Assembly: GCF_004458765.1 (NCBI RefSeq)
Contig: NZ_SPJX01000012.1
Coordinates: forward strand, 171,107-235,106
Length of the DNA: 64,000 bases
Reading direction: 5' to 3'
Origin: Microvirga pakistanensis
GTDB lineage: Bacteria; Pseudomonadota; Alphaproteobacteria; Rhizobiales; Beijerinckiaceae
The notes under the pieces were generated by a model. That model searched no databases. It was not told the origin of the DNA and was given only the letters and a program-made list of their open reading frames with translations. Positions 53,365 to 63,043 of the stretch are shown piece by piece (positions within the stretch are counted from its first letter, which is position 1; the number at the start of each line of letters is the position of its first letter). Made by a program: the position numbers and the translations under genes.

Positions 53365-55176
53365 TCACGCGCTCAGGGCGGGCCTGGGGTCGATCGCTCC
53401 GGGCATGCTGCCATGAGGGGTCGCCCGCACCGGCCTGGCGATGGAGAAGGCCGCGCCTTCCGTCGGGCAGTGCCAAGGCAGCGTGCCGGCCGGAAGAGAC
53501 CGGCCCAGGGCGTGAAGAGCCAGCATGGCGAGCATGACGACGGCGACGATCACGACTCCCACGGCCGAGGCCTGGCTCGCGAGGCCCGCCTCTTCCAGGT
53601 TGTAGAGCACGACACCGATGGTCTCGGTGCCCGCCGACCAGAGCAGGGCCGACACGGTCAGCTCGCTGAAGGCGAGCAGGAACGTCATCAGGCCGCCGGC
53701 CACGGCGGCCGGAAGGAGCGACGGGAGAATGATGTCGACAAGCTGCCGTGCGCGGCCCGCGCCATCGAGGGCCGCAGCCTCCTCCTGCGCGATCTCGATC
53801 TGCGCCATTCCCGCGAGCGCGGGCTTGAGGGCGACCGCCAGGAAGCGGGCGAGATAGGCGAAGACGATGATCGCCGGGGTCGCGTAAAGCGAGAGGCCGA
53901 TCAGCGGCAGCGGCTTCAGGAACAGGAGAATGCACGCGATCGCCAGCACGATGCCGGGCAGCACATAGGAGGTTTCGAGGAGAGCCGTCAGGGGGATCCT
54001 CGCCGGTCCCGTCAGGCGCACCAGGGCGTAGGCCATGGGGATCGACAGGCCGGCCAGCAGGCACGCGGCGCCGCCCGCATAGGCGAACGAATTCGCGAAG
54101 GCGCGCATGGTCACGTCCTGTCGCGCCAGGACCTCGACGAAGTTGTCGAGGGTGATCGTCCCGAGATTCAGCGGCATGCCGTAGGACGGCACGAGCGCCG
54201 CCGTGAGCAGGGACAGCATGGGAAGGACGAGAACGGCCGTGATGACGAACGCCACGAACATCTCGGCGGCCGCGCGGGCGCGGTCGAGATGCCAGAAGGG
54301 GGCCAGCGGAGCATCGTCCTCCAGGAGCACGCTGCCGCGCCGCGTCAGGATCTGGCTCGCCGCCACGCAGACGATGGCGATGGCTGCGACGAGAAGACCG
54401 AGCGCCGCCACGTCGCCGAGGCTGCCGGTGCCGAAGCTCGACAGGCGGCGGTAAATGAGGACCGGCAGGGTGAGGTAATTCACCGGCGCGCCCAGCAGGG
54501 CCGGAATGCCGAAATTGCCGATGCCCGCCACGAAGGCGAGCAGGCCCGCGCCCATGAGGTGGGGGCGCAGCAGCGGCATCACCTGGTCGGCGAGAATGCG
54601 CAGGGGCCCTGCGCCGTCCACGCGCGCGGCTTCGACGACCGCAAGCGGAATGCGCTTGAGGCCCGCGCTCACCACCACATAGACGAGAGGCGCGTGATGC
54701 AGGCCCAGCACGAGGATGATTCCGCCGCGCCCGAGCATCAGGTTCGCGCTGCCCGCCGCAGGCGCAAGCCCGAGGCTGTTCAGGATCGGAGAGGCCGGTC
54801 CGGCGAGATGCAGAAAGGCCAGCGCGATGACCTGGGGCGAAATCATCACGGACAGGACGAAGAGGAACGACGCGAGCCGGCGCCCGCGCATGTCGGTGAT
54901 CCCCAGCACCAACGCCATCGCGGTGCCGAGCGGGACCGCCAGCAGGCTCGACAGGAAGGCGGTTTCCAGGCTCGCCTGAGCCGCCCGCAGGGCCGCCCGG
55001 CTGGAGAGAACGGAAAGGGCCTTGCCGGGATCGAAGGCGCCGCCGGGCGCGAGCGCGGCCAGAAGAAGCCGAAGCGCCGGCAGCACCTCGAAGGCGAGGA
55101 CGATCGAAACGACGAGAGCGAGGAGGCCGAAACCTCCCCGCTCCAGGAAGGATCGGGTGTGCGTCCGATGTCTCAC
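53365..55176 (-). CDS. ABC transporter permease, fused two-domain type (iron/thiamine-like)
   Basis: A 603-residue inner-membrane protein with about twelve helices in two tandem BPD_transp_1 halves, as in FbpB/AfuB/ThiP. Each half has an EAA loop: EAARVDGAGPLRILADQVML-like near residue 190 and EEAAALDGAGRARQLVDIIL near residue 470. The C-terminal 40 residues are hydrophilic. The start overlaps the binding-protein stop (ATGA), so they form an operon. No ATPase gene is present on either side in this window, which is unusual for this class. Confidence 0.9.
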   Translation of the reverse strand: MRHRTHTRSFLERGGFGLLALVVSIVLAFEVLPALRLLLAALAPGGAFDPGKALSVLSSRAALRAAQASLETAFLSSLLAVPLGTAMALVLGITDMRGRRLASFLFVLSVMISPQVIALAFLHLAGPASPILNSLGLAPAAGSANLMLGRGGIILVLGLHHAPLVYVVVSAGLKRIPLAVVEAARVDGAGPLRILADQVMPLLRPHLMGAGLLAFVAGIGNFGIPALLGAPVNYLTLPVLIYRRLSSFGTGSLGDVAALGLLVAAIAIVCVAASQILTRRGSVLLEDDAPLAPFWHLDRARAAAEMFVAFVITAVLVLPMLSLLTAALVPSYGMPLNLGTITLDNFVEVLARQDVTMRAFANSFAYAGGAACLLAGLSIPMAYALVRLTGPARIPLTALLETSYVLPGIVLAIACILLFLKPLPLIGLSLYATPAIIVFAYLARFLAVALKPALAGMAQIEIAQEEAAALDGAGRARQLVDIILPSLLPAAVAGGLMTFLLAFSELTVSALLWSAGTETIGVVLYNLEEAGLASQASAVGVVIVAVVMLAMLALHALGRSLPAGTLPWHCPTEGAAFSIARPVRATPHGSMPGAIDPRPALSA

Positions 55177-56153
55177 TGGCCGAAGATGTCGGCGAAGGCC
55201 GCCTTGTTCGCGGTCTCATCGGCGAGAGCCTTCGCGGCATCGAAGGGCATGACCTTGATCTGCTCGCGCGGCGGATAGCCGGCGGGCAGCGCGACGGCCG
55301 GATGCGCCGCGATGTAGCCCTGCTTCAACGCCAGCTCCTGTCCTTCCCGCGAGAGCAGGAAATCCACGAAGGCGCGGGCCGCATCGGGGTTTTTCGTGGT
55401 CTTGAGGATGGCCACCGGTTCGGACACGGCCGAGACGCCTTCCTTCGGGAACACGAACTCGATCGGAGCGCCCTTGGCCTTCTCGCGAATCGGCATGTAG
55501 TCGACGATGACGCCATAGAGCTTCTCGCCGCCGGCGACCTGCTTCAGCACGTCGCCGTTGCCGCCGCCCGCCACGGCATCGTTCTCCTGGAGGTCTTCGT
55601 AGTATTTCCAGCCGCCTTCGAGACGGCCCGTGAGGGTCGCCGCGTGGATGAGGGCCGCGCCCGAGGTGAGGGGGCTCGGCATGACGAGCTGGCCCTTGAC
55701 CTCGGGACGGGTGAGGTCGAGCCAGGACGTGGGCTTGAACGGGGCCTTGGTGTTGTAGGCGATCCCGGTGGTGATCAGCTTGGTGGCGAACCAGAATTTC
55801 TGCGGATCGTGGGTGCCTGCGGGATAGGCCGAAACGTCGGCCTTGTCGTGCGCGAGGAGGCGGCCGTCCTGCTTGAGGCCTTCCATGGTGACGCTGTCGG
55901 CGATCAGCAGCACGTCGGGCCGGGGCTGCCCGGCTTCGAACTCGGCGCCGAGCTTGGCGAGGATCTTCGGCGTTCCGTCGCGCACGAACGTGACGTCGAC
56001 CCCGGGATGCTTGGCCTTGAAGGCGTCGATGGTCTGCTGCGCGTCCGTGTTGGGCTGGCTCGTATAGAGCACCAGGTTGCCGGAAATCCCTTCCGCCTGG
56101 GCCAGGGTGGGCGCGAGGACGGCGAGCAGCGGGAGTAGGCGCTTGATGAGCAC
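55173..56153 (-). CDS. ABC transporter substrate-binding protein, GTG start
   Basis: A 326-residue periplasmic binding protein. GTG at 56153 with AGGA upstream gives the signal peptide MLIKRLLPLLAVLAPTLAQA. The mature part opens GNLVLYTSQPNTDAQQTIDAFKAK, the typical start of Fe(3+)/2-aminoethylphosphonate-type binding proteins (SBP_bac_6/FbpA-like). Another landmark is FWFATKLITTGIAYNTKA. The specific ligand, ferric iron, phosphonate or a polyamine-like molecule, is not determinable. It is translationally coupled to the fused permease. Confidence 0.87.
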   Translation of the reverse strand: MLIKRLLPLLAVLAPTLAQAEGISGNLVLYTSQPNTDAQQTIDAFKAKHPGVDVTFVRDGTPKILAKLGAEFEAGQPRPDVLLIADSVTMEGLKQDGRLLAHDKADVSAYPAGTHDPQKFWFATKLITTGIAYNTKAPFKPTSWLDLTRPEVKGQLVMPSPLTSGAALIHAATLTGRLEGGWKYYEDLQENDAVAGGGNGDVLKQVAGGEKLYGVIVDYMPIREKAKGAPIEFVFPKEGVSAVSEPVAILKTTKNPDAARAFVDFLLSREGQELALKQGYIAAHPAVALPAGYPPREQIKVMPFDAAKALADETANKAAFADIFGQ

Positions 56154-56292
56154 GGGCGATTCCTGTCTTTCGTTGGGTCCATCCCGCGCTAGCGGCCTTG
56201 GATGACGTTCCTGTGACGAAAGACTAGCGCATGAAGCGGAAAGGGCCAGCACGGTGCCGACCCTTTCGCGGATTCGAGATCCGAGCGATCGC

Positions 56293-57495
<1,203 letters not shown>

Positions 57496-57648
57496 TCACC
57501 GGTTACGCAACTGACATTCAGGATCATCGTCCGTTAGGGTAAAGATCAGGTTTCCAGGTGGAAAAAATCTCGTCTTATTTTGGGTCGGCAAAACTTGCCG
57601 ACTAATTGAAATGATTGAGCTTTTCAGGTTAACGCCCGTTAGGTTTGG

Positions 57649-58290
57649 TTACAGGTCCAGTAACCCTTGGCGAAGGGGCGAAAAACTCATCCGATGAAAC
57701 GGGCAGGGACCGTCGCTGGCGAGCACCTGGAGATGCGTTTTCGTGCTGTAGCCCGCATTGCTCGCGAATCCGTAGGCCGGATAAGTCGCGGCGAGGCGCG
57801 CCATCATGCGGTCGCGCACCACTTTCGCCACGATGGACGCGGCGGCGATCGACGCGATGCTCGAATCACCCTTGATGACCGCTTGCGTCGCGCAGGGCAG
57901 CCGCGGCGGATCGTTGCCGTCGACGAAGGCCAGGTCCGGCGTGCAGGGAAGGGCCGCGAGCGCCCGGCACATGGCCAGCAACGAGGCCTGCCTGATATTG
58001 ATGGTGTCGATCTCGGCATGGGACACGGACGCGATGCCCACCTTCGCGGTCGCGAGGATCTCCGCGAACAGCGCCTCGCGCTTGTGTGCCGAGAGCGCCT
58101 TCGAATCCGCCAGGCCCTGCGGCACGCGCTCGGGATCGAGCACGACGGCCGCCGAGACCACAGGACCTGCCAGCGGCCCGCGCCCGACCTCGTCGAGGCC
58201 CGCGATGCAGGTGTAGCCCGCCGCGCGGGCGGCGAGCTCCCGGTCGAGGCCGAGGCCGGATTTCCTGAGAGAGCGAATCGGTGCGGTCAT
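57649..58290 (-). CDS. rnhB: Ribonuclease HII
   Basis: A 213-residue type 2 RNase H. The DEG-type motif is D33-E34-V-G-R-G in CIAGLDEVGRGPLAGPVV, and other acidic catalytic residues fall in FVDGNDPPRL (D near residue 120) and ASIVAKVVRDRMM. It incises at ribonucleotides in DNA and RNA-DNA hybrids. It is on the same strand as ccrM, 159 bp upstream, an adjacency common in Hyphomicrobiales. Confidence 0.95.
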   Translation of the reverse strand: MTAPIRSLRKSGLGLDRELAARAAGYTCIAGLDEVGRGPLAGPVVSAAVVLDPERVPQGLADSKALSAHKREALFAEILATAKVGIASVSHAEIDTINIRQASLLAMCRALAALPCTPDLAFVDGNDPPRLPCATQAVIKGDSSIASIAAASIVAKVVRDRMMARLAATYPAYGFASNAGYSTKTHLQVLASDGPCPFHRMSFSPLRQGLLDL

Positions 58291-58360
58291 GGCGCAGGAT
58301 CAAAGCGGCAGACGGCCGCCGTGTCATCCGCGCTTTATGCCGCCGGTGGGAATACCCTCC

Positions 58361-58440
58361 CGACATGCCCGCACTTGTTGCAGGCATCCACGTTTTCAAG
58401 CCGCTCAGGCGCGGATGGCCGAGACAAGCCCGGCCATGAC
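58361..58440. repeat. Dispersed palindromic repeat copy
   Basis: Left half ATGCCCGCACTTGTTGCAGGCAT; right half CGGATGGCCGAGACAAG-type with ATGGCC/GGCCAT (58415-58437). It is linked by GCATCCACGTTTTCAAG. Same family as the copy at 1651-1738. It lies between the rnhB and radical SAM genes, downstream of the rnhB start. Confidence 0.65.
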
Positions 58441-58464
58441 GAAATGGGCTATGGTGTGCAGCGT

Positions 58465-59637
58465 CTAGAACAGGTTCAACTGCCCCGTCTCCTTTGCCGG
58501 CGGCGCGAACAGGTCCTTGCGCAGCGACAGGTTGCGTTTGTTCAGTCCGAGCCGCTCGGCGGCGGTCTCGAAGCGGCGGCCGATCATCCATGCATAGGGG
58601 CCGACGCCCGACTGGCGGGTGCTCCAGTCGGAATCGTAATCCTTGCCGCCGCGGGCTTCCTGCAGCAGCGAGAACACGTGCTTGAGCTTGTCCGGGTAAT
58701 GCTCGACCAGCCAGTCGCGCATGAGATCCTTCAGGTCGTGCGGCAGGCGAAGCAGCACGTATCCGGCCTCCTGGGCGCCTGCGAGCTGTGAGGCCTTCAG
58801 GATCGCCTCGATCTCGTGGTCGTTGATCGCCGGAATGATCGGGGCCACCAGCACGGTCACCGGAATGCCGGCCTCGGAGAGCCTGCGCACGGTCTCGAGG
58901 CGCTTCGCCGGGGTGGCGGCGCGGGGCTCCATCTTGCGGGCGAGCTTCGGGTCGAGGGTCGTGATCGAGAGCGCCACCTTGACGAGCTGCTTGTCCGCCA
59001 TCTGGCTCAGGAGATCGATGTCGCGCGTGACGAGCGCCGATTTCGTCACGATGCCGACCGGGTGGTTGGCCCGGTTGAGCACCTCCAGGATCGAGCGCGT
59101 GATGCGGAACTTGCGCTCCACCGGCTGATAGGGGTCCGTATTGGCGCCGAGCGCAATGGTCGTGGGCTGGTAGTTGGGGGCGCGCAGCTCCTTCTCCAGG
59201 AGTTCGGCGGCATTGGGCTTGGCGAAGATCTTGGTCTCGAAATCGAGACCCGAGGACAGGCCCTGATAGGCGTGCGTTGGCCTCGCGAAGCAATAGGAGC
59301 AGCCGTGCTCGCAGCCGCGATAGGGGTTGATCGATTTCTCGAAGAGGATGTCGGGGGAATCGTTCTTCGTGATGATCGTGCGCGGCTTCTCGATGATCAC
59401 CTCGGTCGGCAGGGGAGGCAGATCCTCCTCGATGTCCCAGCCGTCGTCGAAGCTCTCGCGGCGCGCGGGCTCGTAGCGCCCCGACGGATTCGACGCGGCG
59501 CCACGGCCCCGCCGACGGTCCATCTCCACCCGGTAGGCCGGATCGTCCATGCGCCGCCGCGCCGCTTCCGCAGCGTCGATGGGCGAGCGCAGCGGGGGCC
59601 TCGGCGGCGCGGTGAAATCCTTGGGACGGGCGGACAT
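58465..59637 (-). CDS. PA0069 family radical SAM protein
   Basis: A 390-residue radical SAM enzyme starting MSARPKDFTAPPRPPLRSPI at 59637. The 4Fe-4S cysteines are C109, C113 and C116 in PYRGCEHGCSYCFARPTHAY, followed by a partial TIM barrel (TTIALGANTDPYQPVE, VGIVTKSALVTRD). It belongs to the PA0069/Rv2578c-like group, similar to spore photoproduct lyase-type proteins but with unproven function. The first 100 residues are Arg/Pro-rich. It is divergent from the glycosyltransferase-like gene. Confidence 0.9.
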   Translation of the reverse strand: MSARPKDFTAPPRPPLRSPIDAAEAARRRMDDPAYRVEMDRRRGRGAASNPSGRYEPARRESFDDGWDIEEDLPPLPTEVIIEKPRTIITKNDSPDILFEKSINPYRGCEHGCSYCFARPTHAYQGLSSGLDFETKIFAKPNAAELLEKELRAPNYQPTTIALGANTDPYQPVERKFRITRSILEVLNRANHPVGIVTKSALVTRDIDLLSQMADKQLVKVALSITTLDPKLARKMEPRAATPAKRLETVRRLSEAGIPVTVLVAPIIPAINDHEIEAILKASQLAGAQEAGYVLLRLPHDLKDLMRDWLVEHYPDKLKHVFSLLQEARGGKDYDSDWSTRQSGVGPYAWMIGRRFETAAERLGLNKRNLSLRKDLFAPPAKETGQLNLF

Positions 59638-59761
59638 GGCGGCCTCGAGCGAATCTGTCGGTGAGAACGGAATTAGAACAGAACAAACGAGGAACAAAAT
59701 CAAGAGGCCTGATGAGGATCTTGTTGGCGACGTATCCATCTGAAAGGGCTATAAGAGGCCC

Positions 59762-60253
59762 ATGATCACCGTTCTCGTCCGTGTCACCCATGGGCCGGAG
59801 GCCCTGGCCGCCACCTTGAGCGCCCTCGTGCCTGCCGTCGCGGCGGGCCTCGTGGGCGATGCCGTCATCCTGGCGGCGGAGCCCGACGAGACGCTCGCCA
59901 AGGTGGCCGACGCGGTGGGGGCCAGCCTGATCGTGGCGGAGGGGGCCTCCTGGGCGGACGGCGTCCGCGCGGCGCGGCGCGATTGGCTGCTCTGCCTCGA
60001 CGACGGCGACATTCCCCAGGAAGACTGGATTCGGGTTCTCGATCGCTTCGTGGCCCTGGCCCCGCCCGAGCGGGGCCTCGCCCGGCTCCGCCGTCACGGC
60101 TCCGGCCTGGCCGGGCTCCTGCGTCGCGCCTTCCCGGGCGCATCGGTGCGCGCGGGCGATCTGGTGCACCGGCGGGTTCTGCTCAACGAGGTCAAGGCCC
60201 GCACGCCCGTGCGCCTGTCGGCCCGGATCGAGCGCGATCCGGTCTTCGGCTGA
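59762..60253 (+). CDS. Glycosyltransferase-like small protein
   Basis: A 163-residue protein of the GT2-like fold found as a short form in Hyphomicrobiales. The nucleotide-sugar region is MITVLVRVTHGPEALAATLS and the DXD-like motif is DDGDIP in WLLCLDDGDIPQEDW (near residue 80). It is about half the size of normal GT2 enzymes, with the usual acceptor half absent, so activity is doubtful. It is preceded on the opposite strand by the radical SAM gene and followed by a repeat hairpin. Confidence 0.75.
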   Translation: MITVLVRVTHGPEALAATLSALVPAVAAGLVGDAVILAAEPDETLAKVADAVGASLIVAEGASWADGVRAARRDWLLCLDDGDIPQEDWIRVLDRFVALAPPERGLARLRRHGSGLAGLLRRAFPGASVRAGDLVHRRVLLNEVKARTPVRLSARIERDPVFG

Positions 60254-60258
60254 TCGGA

Positions 60259-60303
60259 GCATTTTACCGCAAAAGTGGCTGCCGGTTTTGCGGTCCAAAA
60301 TGC
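60259..60303. repeat. Dispersed palindromic repeat (GCATTTT family)
   Basis: GCATTTT-A-CCGCAAAA pairs with TTTTGCGG-TCC-AAAATGC. Both arms are symmetric around an 11-nt centre. It is 5 bp after the glycosyltransferase-like stop. I recognise this as a type of repeat common in Hyphomicrobiales intergenic DNA; only one copy is present here. Confidence 0.65.
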
Positions 60304-60321
60304 GTCCCTCATGCAAGGACC

Positions 60322-60876
60322 CTAGCCTTTGAGCTTCCCGCGCTTCAGATGCTCGTCGAGGCGCGGCATGATCTCGACGAAATTGCAGGGGCGGTAGCGG
60401 TAATCGAGCTGCGTGACGAGGATCCCGTCCCACGCATCCTTGCAGGCGCCCGGCGAACCCGGCAGCACGAAGATGAAGGTGGAATTCGCCACGCCCGCCG
60501 TGGCGCGCGACTGGATCGTCGAGGTGCCGATCTTGTCGTACGAGATGCGGTGGAACACGGCGGAGAAGCCGTCCATGCGCTTCTCGAACAGGGGCTCGAT
60601 CGCTTCCGGCGTGACGTCGCGGCCGGTGAAGCCCGTGCCGCCGGTGGTGATGACCACGTCGATCGCGGGATCGGCGATCCAGCCTTTCACCGTCGCGCGG
60701 ATGGCCTCCACATCGTCCGGCACGATGGCGCGGTCGCTCAATCGGTGACCCGCCTTCGTGATCCGCTCGGCGAGGGTTGCTCCCGACTTGTCCTCGTCGA
60801 GCGAGCGCGTGTCGGACACGGTGAGCACCGCGATGGTCAAGGGAACGAAGGTGAGCGTGTCGTCGATGCCGGGCAT
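60322..60876 (-). CDS. moaB: Molybdenum cofactor biosynthesis protein B
   Basis: A 184-residue MoaB/MogA-type protein starting MPGIDDTLTFVPLTIAVLTV at 60876. Landmarks of the MoCF-biosynthesis fold are TVSDTRSLDEDKSG, TTGGTGFTGRDVTPEAI and the C-terminal FVLPGSPGACKDAWDGIL. MoaB is thought to adenylate molybdopterin. No other molybdopterin genes are nearby. The longer frame to 60984 adds residues without family similarity. Confidence 0.93.
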   Translation of the reverse strand: MPGIDDTLTFVPLTIAVLTVSDTRSLDEDKSGATLAERITKAGHRLSDRAIVPDDVEAIRATVKGWIADPAIDVVITTGGTGFTGRDVTPEAIEPLFEKRMDGFSAVFHRISYDKIGTSTIQSRATAGVANSTFIFVLPGSPGACKDAWDGILVTQLDYRYRPCNFVEIMPRLDEHLKRGKLKG

Positions 60877-60938
60877 GGGAGAACTCTCGCGTGGACGACC
60901 AACATCTAACGCAGAGGCGAGCACACGAACACCTCCTC

Positions 60939-61026
60939 CGGCATCACCGGCCTTGTGCCGGTGATCCCCGTTTTTGAACCGCAATGCAAAGAGACGTGGA
61001 TGGCCGTGACAAGCACGGCCCTGACG
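60939..61026. repeat. Dispersed palindromic repeat copy
   Basis: Left hairpin ATCACCGGC/GCCGGTGAT (60943-60965, loop CTTGT), a linker of TTTTTGAACCGCAATGC, then AGACGTGGATGGCCGTG ... CACGGCCCTGACGG. It is almost the same as the right half of the 1651-1738 copy. It lies between the moaB and YpfJ genes. Confidence 0.7.
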
Positions 61027-61041
61027 GTGGAAGTCGTAGAC

Positions 61042-61905
61042 TTACAATCTCGCGGCCCTGAACGTGTCGCAGGACTGGACGGAGCCGCTCTGCAGGCCGG
61101 TCGTGAGCCAGCGCATGCGCTGTTCCGACGAGCCGTGGGTGAAGGAATCGGGCACCACGCGGCCCTGGGCCTGCTTCTGCAGCCGGTCGTCGCCGATGGC
61201 TTCCGCCGCGCGGATCGCTTCCTCGATGTCGCCCTGCTCGAGCGACTTCCAGCGCTGGTTGGAATGGTGCGCCCACACGCCCGCCAGGCAATCGGCCATC
61301 AGCTCCACACGCACGGAGAGCTGGTTGGCTTCCGAGCGGCTCACCTCCTGCTGGCGCTCCTGCACGCGGGGCAGGATGCCGAGCAGGTTCTCCACATGGT
61401 GGCCGACCTCGTGCGCGAGCACATAGGCATAGGCGAAGTCGCCGCCCGTGCGGAAGCGGCGCTGCATCTCCTCGAAGAAGGAGAGGTCGATGTAGACGGT
61501 TTGATCGAGCGGGCAATAGAACGGCCCCATGGCCGATTGCGCGCCGCCGCAGCCCGAGCGCGTGGCGCCGGAGAACAGCACCAGCTTCGGCTCCCGGTAC
61601 TGCCTGTTGGCCTGCTGGGGCAGCACGGTTTTCCACACGTCTTCCGTATTGCCGAGGATCGCGGCGGCGAAGCGCCCGGCCTCGTCCTGGGGCGCGCCCT
61701 GGCGGCCCTGTTGCTGCTGGTAGCCCGAACCGCCGCCCGCGATCATTTCCGCGCCGCCGATCAGAAGACGCGGGTCGATGCCGAGCGCCCAGCCGACGAG
61801 ACCGAGAATCACGATGGTGCCGATGCCCAGTCCGCCGCCGCCGACCATGCCCATGCCACGGCGGTCTTCCACATTGGACGAGGTTCGAAAGTCTTCCCAG
61901 CGCAT
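61042..61905 (-). CDS. YpfJ family neutral zinc metallopeptidase
   Basis: A 287-residue protein of DUF/Zn-peptidase family YpfJ. One N-terminal membrane helix (GIGTIVILGLVGWALGI) precedes a soluble domain. The zinc motif is H-E-V-G-H in YAYVLAHEVGHHVENLLG (near residue 167), and the distal ligand lies in the ELMADCLAGVWAHH stretch. Other family marks are YCPLDQTVYIDLSFFEEM and SFTHGSSEQR. It probably clears envelope proteins; substrates are unknown. A BIME-type repeat follows its stop. Confidence 0.9.
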   Translation of the reverse strand: MRWEDFRTSSNVEDRRGMGMVGGGGLGIGTIVILGLVGWALGIDPRLLIGGAEMIAGGGSGYQQQQGRQGAPQDEAGRFAAAILGNTEDVWKTVLPQQANRQYREPKLVLFSGATRSGCGGAQSAMGPFYCPLDQTVYIDLSFFEEMQRRFRTGGDFAYAYVLAHEVGHHVENLLGILPRVQERQQEVSRSEANQLSVRVELMADCLAGVWAHHSNQRWKSLEQGDIEEAIRAAEAIGDDRLQKQAQGRVVPDSFTHGSSEQRMRWLTTGLQSGSVQSCDTFRAARL

Positions 61906-62005
61906 GTTCCACCTACGGGCAGCGGCCTGATTGGCCGCATGAGCTTAAGGCGCAAATGTATGAACGAGTTCCGAATGCCCCTGGGGAAGCCCCTTTGGGG
62001 GAGGG

Positions 62006-62842
62006 CTATTCCTTCGCGTCGAGCGCCCGCCGCAGGGCCATGAAGTCCCGCCAGCCGAGGCGCTTCTGCAGGGGCTGGCGCAGCAGATAGGCCGGATGCA
62101 GGGTCGGCATCGCCCGGATCTCGCGGCCGTCCTCGGCCTGGTAGGTGTACCAGCGCCCCCGGGTGCGCAGGATTCCGTCCTTCAGGCCGAGCAGGTTCTG
62201 GGCTGCGGGGCCGCCGAGGCACAGAAGAAATTCGGGAGAGGCCAGCTCGATCTGCCGCGCGATGAACGGCTTGCAGATCGCGATCTCCTGCGGGGTCGGC
62301 GTGCGGTTGCCCGGCGGACGCCAGGGGACGATGTTGGCCACATAGACCTGGGAACGGTCGAGGCCGATGGTGGCGAGCATCCGGTCGAGCAGCTGGCCGG
62401 AGCGGCCCATGAAAGGCTTGCCGATCCGGTCCTCCTCCGCGCCCGGGGCCTCGCCCACGAGCATCACGCGGGCTTCCGGATTGCCGTCGGCGAAGGCCAG
62501 GTTCTTGGCCGAGAACTTCAGGGCGCAGCCCTCGAAGCCTGCAAGGATCGTTTCCAGCTCCTCCAGGGACTGCGCATGGCGGGCCTGCTCGCGGGCGAGG
62601 CTCGCCACCTCGTCGGGCGCGCCGGCGGCAGCCTTCGGAAGCGCCCGGGGCAGCGGAGAAACGGGCGATGCGGCAGGGGACGCCGTCCCCTGGAGGGGCG
62701 GGCTCCTGGCCGGAGCGGGCTCGGACTTCGGCTCCGCGAAGCGGTTGTGCGGGGTCTCGTCGAGGGCGAGATCGACCCCCGCCTCGACATGGAAGTCGAG
62801 GAGCGCCCTCAAAGCATCGCGGTCGGAAGGGAGATCCTGCAT
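62006..62842 (-). CDS. Family 4-type uracil-DNA glycosylase
   Basis: A 278-residue uracil-DNA glycosylase superfamily protein. The N-terminal 90 residues are Pro/Ala-rich and probably linker. Motif A is GEAPGAEEDRIGKPF (near residue 128), and NIVPWRPPGNRTPTPQE and LHPAYLLRQP correspond to family motifs, the latter being the HPxx catalytic loop. Typical family 4 enzymes have four cluster cysteines; here the first pair shows one cysteine (FEGCALK), then ICKPF and LCLGG, so cluster binding may be lost or different. It excises uracil from DNA. Confidence 0.88.
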   Translation of the reverse strand: MQDLPSDRDALRALLDFHVEAGVDLALDETPHNRFAEPKSEPAPARSPPLQGTASPAASPVSPLPRALPKAAAGAPDEVASLAREQARHAQSLEELETILAGFEGCALKFSAKNLAFADGNPEARVMLVGEAPGAEEDRIGKPFMGRSGQLLDRMLATIGLDRSQVYVANIVPWRPPGNRTPTPQEIAICKPFIARQIELASPEFLLCLGGPAAQNLLGLKDGILRTRGRWYTYQAEDGREIRAMPTLHPAYLLRQPLQKRLGWRDFMALRRALDAKE

Positions 62843-62913
62843 GACCCGTATGTAAGCATTCCGGTACGAATGAACAACTCACGGCTCATGAAACTCCAGA
62901 ACCTCCGACCTCG

Positions 62914-63009
62914 TCCTGAGGAGCCTCGTGAGCGGCGTCTCGAAGGATGATCTGGATTGTACTGGAGACGCCCTCGTCCCTCGAGGCGGACCTCTGGTCC
63001 TCCTCAGGA
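62914..63009. repeat. Dispersed inverted repeat (CCTGAGGAG family)
   Basis: TCCTGAGGAG (62914-62923) and CTCCTCAGGA (63000-63009) are exact reverse complements; inside them GGCGTCTC (62934-62941) pairs with GAGACGCC (62965-62972). This resembles intergenic repeats widespread in Hyphomicrobiales. It lies between the glycosylase and ogt genes. Confidence 0.65.
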
Positions 63010-63043
63010 TAGGAGCTTGGGGAGCCGAAGACTGGAGCTGTGC

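Noticed and set aside
57629..57642. CtrA-like site before ccrM
   Set aside because: TTAA-N6-TTAG differs from the TTAA-N7-TTAA consensus in spacing and last base, so it is treated as a weak candidate only.
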